In this document: positions 1 to 5,035 of the stretch, piece after piece
Layout: each line of letters starts with the position of its first letter
Position numbering within the stretch: position 1 is the first letter of the stretch
Assembly: GCA_002796165.1 (NCBI GenBank)
Contig: PCWF01000018.1
Span: 1,073-6,107 of the forward strand
Source: Nitrospinae bacterium CG11_big_fil_rev_8_21_14_0_20_56_8
Lineage (GTDB): Bacteria > Nitrospinota > Nitrospinia > Nitrospinales > VA-1
Direction of reading: 5' to 3'
DNA length: 5,035 nt
Translations under genes and position numbers: made by a program
The notes under the pieces: model-generated
The model's input: the letters and a program-made list of their open reading frames with translations, nothing else
What the model was told of the DNA's origin: nothing
Databases searched by the model: none

Positions 1-574
1 CCACCACCCCTCCCGCCTCGAATTCAAGCTCTTCAAGAGAAAACCGGTTCATAAAGTGCGGGGAGAGAAACTTGATCGTTCCGGCCTGGAAAAACCGGGC
101 CGCATCCACCACGTCGTGAACGGCGAATTCCCCGGTGCGGTTTCCCTCCGCCATGATCTCTGCAATCAGCGCCCGCTCCTTTTCCAGATAGCGGGCCACG
201 ATGTCCCACCGCTCCGCCGAGATGTAATTGACCAGTTCATGAATGAGAGGCTGGCCGGAGATCATCTGGTGCAGGTGCCGCAGGGTTTCGAGGACGAACC
301 CGCGAAGCTTGTCCCCCGCTCCTTCTCCCGGCGCGGATTTGCGAACCACGTCCCGCAGGATATCCAGCTTCTGTCCCATGCAATGCTCCGCACAGGCCGC
401 CCCGATTTCTTTTTTGCCCGCAAAATACCGGTACAGGTTTCCCGCCGACATTTCGCAGTCCCGGGCGATCTCCACCATGGTCGTCTTGCCGAATCCGTAA
501 CGCCCAAACCGGTCGAACGCCCGCACCCGGATCTGGCTTTTGATTTCGTCCGAACTATGTTCCATGAGTTTCAT
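1..574 (-). CDS. TetR/AcrR-family transcriptional regulator (C-terminus cut by window edge)
   Basis: A DNA-binding repressor of the TetR family, expected to bind a palindromic operator as a dimer and release it on binding a small ligand. The minus-strand frame is open for 191 codons from the ATG at 574 to the window edge. Residues 11-30 resemble the first helix of the family. Residues 31-57 are a typical helix-turn-helix, from TTMVEIARDCEMS to NLYRYFAGKKEI, the most conserved part of TetR proteins. The rest is helical with no recognisable ligand signature, so the inducer is unknown. Family members are usually about 190-220 residues, so only a short C-terminal tail should be missing. I chose the ATG at 574 because AAGGA lies 4 bases upstream; the ATG at 565 is an alternative. 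An in-frame stop lies upstream at about 626-628 and no ATG intervenes. It probably regulates itself or a neighbour outside the window. Confidence 0.9.
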   Translation of the reverse strand, partial: MKLMEHSSDEIKSQIRVRAFDRFGRYGFGKTTMVEIARDCEMSAGNLYRYFAGKKEIGAACAEHCMGQKLDILRDVVRKSAPGEGAGDKLRGFVLETLRHLHQMISGQPLIHELVNYISAERWDIVARYLEKERALIAEIMAEGNRTGEFAVHDVVDAARFFQAGTIKFLSPHFMNRFSLEELEFEAGGVV

Positions 575-601
575 GAGATCCTTAACGGCTGAACATCCAT
601 A

Positions 602-639
602 AATAATAAATATATTATTAAATATTCATTATTTTGCAA
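602..639 (-). promoter_or_regulatory. AT-rich promoter/operator region of the TetR gene
   Basis: About 40 bases of almost pure A/T stand out in otherwise GC-rich DNA just upstream of the TetR start. Positions 602-619 form an inverted repeat with 7-base arms, AATAATA and TATTATT, around 4 bases. An overlapping one at 604-620 has arms TAATAA and TTATTA. On the minus strand, TTGCAA (639-634) could be a -35 box and TATATT (614-609) a -10 box, though the 19-base spacing is long; TAATAT (617-612) gives 16 bases. An operator overlapping the -10 region is the usual arrangement for an autoregulated TetR gene. A/T-only DNA gives such symmetry by chance fairly often, so the operator call is an inference. 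Confidence 0.45.
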
Positions 640-727
640 CTCCTTTTTGTAAAAGGGCGGATTTTTCAGGAATTTGAAGGAGCGGGGAATTTAAGAGACC
701 GCATGCCGTTTTGGTGTTGTCCCGAGC

Positions 728-784
728 GCCAGCGAGGAGCTGGCTTGAATGGGATAAGGCTTGCCTTCCGCTGGATCGGGCAAG
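728..784. repeat. Cluster of small inverted repeats beside the IS remnant
   Basis: Two hairpin-forming sequences lie next to each other. The first is GCCAGC (728-733), loop GAGGA, GCTGGC (739-744), a perfect 6-base stem. The second is CTTGCC (760-765) with GGCAAG (779-784), a perfect 6-base stem with a 13-base loop. A smaller GGCA-AGA-TGCC overlaps at 779-789. They sit exactly where the recognisable transposase sequence breaks down. They could be part of a REP-like or other small palindromic element inserted into the old IS, or chance structure in degenerate DNA. Confidence 0.35.
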
Positions 785-963
785 ATGCCTTGATCTTTCA
801 CACCTTGAAGGTGGAGTTGCTTCACGGAAAACTTTACGATACCCGCCAGGAAACCCGAACGGCTATTTTTGAATCCATCGAGGCGTTTTACAACCGGCAA
901 CGCCGTCATTCCCATCTCGGCTACCTCAGCCCGGCAGACTTCGAGAAAACGAATGCGGCCTAA
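784..963 (+). pseudogene. IS3-family transposase (OrfB), C-terminal remnant
   Basis: The last roughly 55 codons match the C-terminal end of IS3-family transposases of the DDE/rve integrase type. The tell-tale strings are FHTLKVELLHGK, then FYNRQRRHSHLGYLSPADFE just before the stop at 963. A full OrfB is about 270-300 residues, so most of the catalytic core is gone. In intact members the residues before FHTLK read like (A/V)ESF and carry the catalytic glutamate. Here the corresponding stretch reads DALI, so that glutamate is lost. A possible out-of-frame trace of the preceding WDNAC motif is TGGGATAAGGCTTGC at 750-764, which would mean a frameshift plus extra bases. The frame stays open upstream to a TTG at 634, but that part resembles nothing I know. 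It is a dead element in opposite orientation to the flanking genes. Confidence 0.8.
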
Positions 964-968
964 TTATC

Positions 969-996
969 GTGTCCGCTTATTCCGGGGAAGATCGAA
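969..996 (+). repeat. Probable right terminal inverted repeat of the IS3-family remnant
   Basis: Immediately after the transposase stop comes a sequence containing TGTCCGCTTATTCCGGGGAA and then GATC. This resembles the right ends of many IS3-group elements, where a TGTCCG-type block and a CGGGG block lie a few bases behind the transposase stop. The exact outer boundary is uncertain because the usual terminal CA is not present (GATCGA instead). The left end is missing, so the repeat cannot be paired within the window and no target-site duplication can be defined. Confidence 0.5.
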
Positions 997-1120
997 GAGT
1001 AAAAGTCTCTCGACGATCGCGCCCTCCTGCGTTTTTACCCTGATTGATTTCCATTCCTGCCGCGCGCCCATCCGCCCTTTCCTTCTGGAAGGGGGAAGGA
1101 CGGGCTTCCCAGGCCGCCAT
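977..1120 (-). CDS. Hypothetical 47-residue ORF, probably truncated by the IS end
   Basis: I do not recognise this protein. The minus strand has a near-ideal ribosome binding site, GGAGGA (1133-1128), 7 bases before an ATG at 1120. The frame runs 47 codons to a TAA at 979-977. The product starts MAAWEARPSPFQKERADGRA, is hydrophilic and basic, and has no membrane segment or cysteine motif. It lies 43 bases after the yhaN-like stop on the same strand, so it could be a third gene of that operon. Its last six codons or so fall in the inferred IS right end, so the original C-terminus may have been replaced when the IS inserted. Third-position G/C is host-like in the first half and drops afterwards. 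The good start site is the main support; it may still be chance. Confidence 0.35.
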   Translation of the reverse strand: MAAWEARPSPFQKERADGRAAGMEINQGKNAGGRDRRETFTLRSSPE

Positions 1121-1131
1121 TTTTTTGTCCT

Positions 1132-1146
1132 CCGGGGTTTCCCCGG
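1132..1146. promoter_or_regulatory. Perfect GC stem-loop after the yhaN-like gene, overlapping a Shine-Dalgarno
   Basis: On the minus strand, CCGGGG, loop AAA, CCCCGG forms a 6-base all-GC stem beginning 17 bases after the stop of the ATPase gene. Its 3' arm shares two bases with the GGAGGA that precedes the small ORF at 1120. On the minus strand it is followed by AGGAC and an A tract, not by T residues, so it is not a standard intrinsic terminator for the operon. On the plus strand it is followed by only CTTTT, so weak termination of transcription coming from the IS side is possible. It could also stabilise the 3' end of the mRNA or limit initiation at the small ORF. Confidence 0.45.
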
Positions 1147-1163
1147 CTTTTGCAATATCCGGG

Positions 1164-3854
1164 TTAAATGCTGATGGCGTGGGCCCCGAGAGCCAGATAG
1201 GAATCCCGGGCGCGGAGGTGGCAGGTCATGACCAGGACCTGCCGGGTCTCGGCGAACCGCTTGAGGTGGCCAATGACGCGGTTGGCGCGTTCATCGTCGA
1301 AATTGACGAACACGTCGTCCATCACGACGGGCAGGGGCTCGGACCGGTTTTCATATTCTTCGATAAGCCCGAACCGCATCGCGAGATAGAGCTGCTCGCG
1401 GGTGCCGCGGCTCATCTCCACCACCGTCTTCCGGCGTCCCGCGGCGTCTTCGATCAGGAGGTCGTTCTGTTCGATCGGTTTGATGATGTGCTGGTACCGT
1501 CCCTGGGTGATGTCGGAGAACATCTGGCGCGCGGATTTGATCACCTCCGGCTGGCGCGTCTGTTCGTATTTTCGCTTGGCCTTTTCCAGCAGGACCAGGG
1601 CGATCTTGCCCGCCGCCCAGCGGCGCGAGGTTTCCCTCAGGACCTGGCGTTTCTGCTCAAGACCTTCCTGAAGGGCCAGAAGTTCGTCACCGGATTCGAG
1701 TTGCTGGATTTCTTTCGAGGTTTCGCCGATCCATTGTAAAAGCTTGTCCCGGTTTCTCTGCCGCTCTTCCATCTCGTGGACCACGAGTTGCAGTTGGCGA
1801 TCGATATCCTCGGGAGTGATTTCACGGACGGTTTGGAGAAACTGGCTGTAGGCCTCACCGAGCCCCACGCGGGACTGAATGAAGGCCCGTTTTTCCTCGA
1901 CGATTTTTTTAAGTTCGCTCCGCCGCTCCAGGGCGGCATGTTTCTGGAGAAATTCGTCTTCGTTCTCCGTTCCGGCGGAACGGATAAATTCGGAAAGGAC
2001 CCGCACCTTTTCCTTTCGCTGGACGGCGAGACGCTCCAGCTTGCGTTCCTGTTCGCGGACGAGCGCATCCAGGTGGGACCGGCGCTCCTGTTCCTTCCGC
2101 GCTTCATCGAACATGCGCCCGATGTTTTCGATATGGGCCGGGAGATCGCCTTGCGGGACAAACAGGGTCAGAGCCGGCCGGATCGTTTCAAACAGGTGGG
2201 CCGTCTCCCGCAGGGTTTCCCGCATTTGCCCGATGCGCGCATCGAGTCGTTCCCGCTGGGAAATCATCAACCGGATCCCCCGCACCTTGTTGCCGATCTC
2301 CCGGGTGCTCAAGGGCGCAAGACCGACATCGAGTCCTTTCTTGCGCAACCATTCGTGCCACTCCTCGAACTTCCGGTCGCGGGATTTCCGGTCATCTTCC
2401 CACGCTTTGAGGAGCGTTGCCTCGACGCGGTCTTCCTTGGAAAATTCTTCCCGGCTTTTGCGGGTCTTGATAAACAGGGCCAAACCCGATCCCATGAGCA
2501 CCAGCCCGGCGCCGAGGGCGAGATAGTTCTGCATGAACCCCCCGGCCAGGCTGGCGAGAAGCCCCAGTCCGCCGAGAGACCGGGCAAAATAGTTCAGCCA
2601 GGAGGGAATGTTCACCCCCTGCGACTCCTCTTCGGCCTTGCGCTCCCGGTGCATGTCCAGCTTGTCCTTGGACCGGTTGACCCTTTGCCGGAGTTGCTCG
2701 AAGGCATCGTAAAAAGCCTGGATCTGGCTTCGCTCGGCCTCGCTCAATTCGAATGACAAAACTTTCGCCTCATCCCAGGCGGGGTCGATAGACTGGATTT
2801 CAAGTTTCAGTTTTTCGGTGAGGTCTTCCTTTTCCTGTTCCACCGCCACCTGGTCGTGGATGGCGGAGCGAATCTTCTCCAGGGATCCGCGCAGGTACAC
2901 CACGTCGCGTTCATGATCGAGCAGGGCGGTATTGAGGACCAGGCCGTCCCGATCGCTCCGCAGTTTATCGAGGACATGGTTTTCTTCCTCGATCCTCCGG
3001 TCCAGATTGTCGAGTGCGGATTTGAACGCGAAAAACCTCTCGCGGCCCTGTTCGGGGAAATCCGGATCGTCGGGAAGCGCCCGCAACTCCTCTTCCGCGT
3101 TGAGCAGGGCCACCGCTTCGGGGAACAGGTCTTTGCGCAGTTCGATGGCCCGCCGCCGGGATTCCATTTGTTCGAGCTCGTTGTTGACGACGGCGCGGTC
3201 AGCTTCTTTTCGTCCCAGGGCGCGGCGCAACTCGTCATACCGGCCCAGGGTGGATTGTTTTTCGCGGATCTCCCCTTCCAGTTGACGAATCTCCTGGAAC
3301 GCGAGCGCCATCTTCTGATTGCTCCCGCGGGGACGAAACAACTCGTCGCAGTATTCGTTGAGCCACTTGTCCACCTCGCCGGGAGAAATTCTGCCGAGTC
3401 CCAACCCCGCGCCATAGATGCGGTTTTTGATCTCCTCTCCCTGAAGACTTCTGAACTCCTGCAGTTCGTCGAGGCTGAACGCGTAGATGTTCTGGTAAAT
3501 CTCCAGCGAAGCGTTGCCCAGGAACGCGTTCAGCTCGGTCTGGCCGTCAACCTGGCTCAGGGGGGTGGCGATGGTGACCCCGCGTCCCTCGGTGCGGGAA
3601 ATAAGGATGTCGTCCCCCGATTTCAACTGGCACTTGAGCCGCCCGCCGCAACCGGACCCGATGGCGGGAGTATAGAGATTGGTCTTTTTGCCCCGCGCGG
3701 GAAACCCGAACAACATGCGGCGGATGAATTCGAGGATGGAGGTTTTCCCTGCCTCGTTGGGACCGTACAAAACATTGAGCCCCGGTTTCAGCCCCACCAG
3801 GTGTTTGTCGGCAAAAATGCCGAACGCGTCGATGTGGATTTCCCTGATTTGCAT
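1164..3854 (-). CDS. yhaN: YhaN-type Rad50/SbcC-like ATPase with central membrane hairpin
   Basis: An 896-residue ABC/SMC-like ATPase, partner of a Mre11-type nuclease in DNA end processing. Walker A is GPNEAGKT (31-38), and a Q-loop-like region EIYQNIYAFSLDEL lies at about 118-131. The signature motif MSRGTREQLYLAMR is at 814-827, Walker B LPVVMDD at 841-847, the D-loop NFDDER at 851-856, and the switch histidine in TCH at 877-879. Between the two lobes are heptad-like charged stretches at about 185-412 and 465-745, as expected for coiled coils. There is no CxxC zinc hook. Instead, about 419-463 is hydrophobic with a short break near 441-443 and looks like two membrane helices, a feature I associate with YhaN proteins. 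The frame is open 63 codons further upstream, but that part is read from the nuclease gene in another frame, and MQIREIHIDAFG is the typical family start. The gap to the nuclease stop is only AGGA. Larger SbcC or plain Rad50 are less good fits. Confidence 0.9.
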   Translation of the reverse strand: MQIREIHIDAFGIFADKHLVGLKPGLNVLYGPNEAGKTSILEFIRRMLFGFPARGKKTNLYTPAIGSGCGGRLKCQLKSGDDILISRTEGRGVTIATPLSQVDGQTELNAFLGNASLEIYQNIYAFSLDELQEFRSLQGEEIKNRIYGAGLGLGRISPGEVDKWLNEYCDELFRPRGSNQKMALAFQEIRQLEGEIREKQSTLGRYDELRRALGRKEADRAVVNNELEQMESRRRAIELRKDLFPEAVALLNAEEELRALPDDPDFPEQGRERFFAFKSALDNLDRRIEEENHVLDKLRSDRDGLVLNTALLDHERDVVYLRGSLEKIRSAIHDQVAVEQEKEDLTEKLKLEIQSIDPAWDEAKVLSFELSEAERSQIQAFYDAFEQLRQRVNRSKDKLDMHRERKAEEESQGVNIPSWLNYFARSLGGLGLLASLAGGFMQNYLALGAGLVLMGSGLALFIKTRKSREEFSKEDRVEATLLKAWEDDRKSRDRKFEEWHEWLRKKGLDVGLAPLSTREIGNKVRGIRLMISQRERLDARIGQMRETLRETAHLFETIRPALTLFVPQGDLPAHIENIGRMFDEARKEQERRSHLDALVREQERKLERLAVQRKEKVRVLSEFIRSAGTENEDEFLQKHAALERRSELKKIVEEKRAFIQSRVGLGEAYSQFLQTVREITPEDIDRQLQLVVHEMEERQRNRDKLLQWIGETSKEIQQLESGDELLALQEGLEQKRQVLRETSRRWAAGKIALVLLEKAKRKYEQTRQPEVIKSARQMFSDITQGRYQHIIKPIEQNDLLIEDAAGRRKTVVEMSRGTREQLYLAMRFGLIEEYENRSEPLPVVMDDVFVNFDDERANRVIGHLKRFAETRQVLVMTCHLRARDSYLALGAHAISI

Positions 3855-3858
3855 TCCT

Positions 3859-5035
3859 TTATTTTTCCGGAACCATGAGGTCGAGAGTGAGCGCCCGGGC
3901 CTGCACCAGCAAATCCTGCAATTCGTCGTCGGAGACGGCTTCCAGGTAACCGCGTCCCTGCCAACTCTCGAACAGGGGTTTGAGAACTTCCCGCAATTCG
4001 TCGCGATGCTCTCCCGTAAGGGCGGCATCGTAGAGCGAGACAATATCGGCGATAAAATCCTTTCCCTTCCTCAGGGAGTCCACGTCGTAGGTTCCCGCCG
4101 TTTGGAGATCCATTTCGATCCAGATGCGCGGATCGGTGAGATCGAAATCTCTCTGGATCTCCTCTTCGATGGCTTGAAGCTCGCCGCCCTTGTTGAGATC
4201 GGAGTGAAGCCGCGTCCGGCCGGTCAGGGAAAGCCGCAGGACGATATCGCGGCCATCGGACTGCTCGCCGAGCAACTCGCACCGGTTGCGCGCGGCGCGT
4301 AAAATATCGTCCCGGCTGTCCACCCCCGAGAGGTCGAGATTTTCCCAATGGAACCGAATGTCGTCGATGGGCACAAAGCGGATCTGCGGTGAGGACCCCT
4401 TTTGAAGGGTCACCAGGCAACATCCTTTCTTTCCCCCTTCGCGCGGGTGGCGGGCCTGGCTATTGCCGGAATAAACCACCGCCGGGTCGGCGGCACGAAG
4501 GACCCGGTGCTGGTGGACGTGACCCAGCGCCCAGTAATCGACCCGCCGGGACACCAGGTCCTCCAGGGCGCAAGGGGCGTAGTTGTCGTGGTTCACGTCA
4601 TTGCCCACGTTGGTATGGAGCACCGCCACGGAATAGGCGGGGGACGGGGACACCTGGAACTGCAACGCCAGGTTGTCCCGCACCTCGCGCGTGGGAAAAC
4701 TCCTGCCGTAAATGTCGGCGAAGACCCTGCCTTCCCGCCAGAGGGGGCGGCGCTCGATTTCCTTGCCCGAAAAAAAATGCACCCGCTCGGGCCATTCCAG
4801 CGAAGCCGACCAGCCGTCGAGCGGATCATGGTTGCCAAAGGCAATGAAGGAGGGGATCTCCGCATCGGAAAGTTCCTGCAGGCCGCGGCGGAATTTCAAC
4901 TGGGCCTGCAGACTGCGGTCGGCGCTGTCGAAAATGTCTCCCGCGATAATGACCGCGTCCACCCGCTCCTTGAGCGCCAGTTTCACGATGTTATGGAATG
5001 CGTTGAAGGTGGACTGGCGCAACCGCTCCGCTAAC
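3859..5035 (-). CDS. yhaO: YhaO/SbcD/Mre11-family metallophosphoesterase nuclease (N-terminus cut by window edge)
   Basis: A calcineurin-like phosphoesterase of the Mre11/SbcD class, expected to be a Mn-dependent DNA nuclease working with the ATPase encoded just downstream. The frame is open from the window edge for 391 codons to the TAA at 3861-3859. Metal-binding motifs appear in family order: AGDIFD (about 4944-4927), GNHD (4836-4825), VLHTN around 4617, and GHVH (4524-4513). The first motif, usually DLHLG or DLHLDS near the N-terminus, lies beyond the edge; I estimate about 25-30 residues are missing. The TTG at 5022 is not the start, because LAER precedes it in frame and is continuous with the family sequence. 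The final roughly 170 residues form the less conserved capping region. Total length would be near 415 residues, which fits YhaO. The stop lies 4 bases before the ATPase start, so the two are co-transcribed and probably translationally coupled. Confidence 0.92.
   Translation of the reverse strand, partial: LAERLRQSTFNAFHNIVKLALKERVDAVIIAGDIFDSADRSLQAQLKFRRGLQELSDAEIPSFIAFGNHDPLDGWSASLEWPERVHFFSGKEIERRPLWREGRVFADIYGRSFPTREVRDNLALQFQVSPSPAYSVAVLHTNVGNDVNHDNYAPCALEDLVSRRVDYWALGHVHQHRVLRAADPAVVYSGNSQARHPREGGKKGCCLVTLQKGSSPQIRFVPIDDIRFHWENLDLSGVDSRDDILRAARNRCELLGEQSDGRDIVLRLSLTGRTRLHSDLNKGGELQAIEEEIQRDFDLTDPRIWIEMDLQTAGTYDVDSLRKGKDFIADIVSLYDAALTGEHRDELREVLKPLFESWQGRGYLEAVSDDELQDLLVQARALTLDLMVPEK

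Noticed and set aside
56..592. Plus-strand open frame of 178 codons
   Set aside because: It is antisense to the TetR gene, and its translation matches no family. The minus-strand frame carries a clear helix-turn-helix and a ribosome binding site.
1074..1105. Hairpin GCCC-TT-TCCTTC / GAAGGA-C-GGGC as a terminator
   Set aside because: The stem is bulged and no T tract follows closely on either strand; the plus-strand T7 run at 1120-1126 begins about 15 bases away. Purine/pyrimidine-rich bias explains the pairing.
964..1155. Minus-strand 63-codon frame from a TTG
   Set aside because: It needs a TTG start without a good ribosome binding site, is extremely basic, and overlaps the better-supported 47-codon frame and the IS end.
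1044..3878. Long plus-strand open frames at 1044-1739, 1776-2756 and 2856-3878
   Set aside because: They are antisense shadows of the ATPase gene, caused by its GC-rich third positions. They show no domains, and the minus-strand protein has all the expected motifs in order.
3855..4043. 63-codon N-terminal extension of the ATPase frame
   Set aside because: It overlaps the nuclease coding sequence in another frame, its sequence is low in family character, and homologues begin at the MQIREI-like position.
4402..5034. Plus-strand open frame of 210 codons
   Set aside because: It is an antisense shadow of the nuclease gene, whose phosphoesterase motifs are unambiguous on the minus strand.
1..5035. 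CRISPR arrays, tRNA or rRNA genes, tandem repeats
   Set aside because: I saw no regularly spaced direct repeats, no cloverleaf-like sequence and no conserved rRNA segments on either strand.

Overview
The window is a GC-rich bacterial segment with high G/C at third codon positions. It has one conspicuous AT-rich island near 600-640. The gene content is chromosomal housekeeping or DNA repair plus one decayed mobile-element fragment. Gene families and composition would fit a Gram-negative lineage such as Desulfobacterota or Nitrospinota, but the sequence does not settle the taxon.

Layout from right to left, which is the direction of transcription for the main genes. (1) 5035-3859, minus strand: a metallophosphoesterase of the Mre11/SbcD/YhaO family, cut at its N-terminus by the window edge. 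(2) 3854-1164, minus strand: a Rad50/SbcC-like ATPase of the YhaN type. It starts 4 bases after the nuclease stop, so the two form one operon. It has complete ABC-type ATPase motifs at both ends and long coiled coils. In place of a CxxC zinc hook it has a hydrophobic hairpin, suggesting a membrane-anchored nuclease-ATPase complex. (3) 1146-977, minus strand: a perfect GC hairpin whose 3' arm touches a strong ribosome binding site, followed by an unrecognised 47-codon ORF. Its end runs into an insertion-sequence end. (4) About 996-784, plus strand: the 3' remnant of an IS3-family transposase with its probable right inverted repeat. The 5' side is degraded and rich in small inverted repeats. (5) 640-600: an AT-rich island with an inverted repeat, a likely promoter/operator. 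(6) 574-1, minus strand: a TetR-family repressor, cut at its C-terminus by the window edge.

How they fit together: the YhaO-like nuclease and YhaN-like ATPase should form a Mre11-Rad50-type DNA end-processing complex, with ATP binding and hydrolysis by the ATPase controlling access of DNA to the nuclease. The TetR gene has its own AT-rich control region and is separated from the nuclease operon by the transposon scar, so there is no direct evidence that it regulates that operon. I found no clearly new system. The most interesting points are the membrane hairpin in the Rad50-like protein and the small hairpin-preceded ORF behind it.
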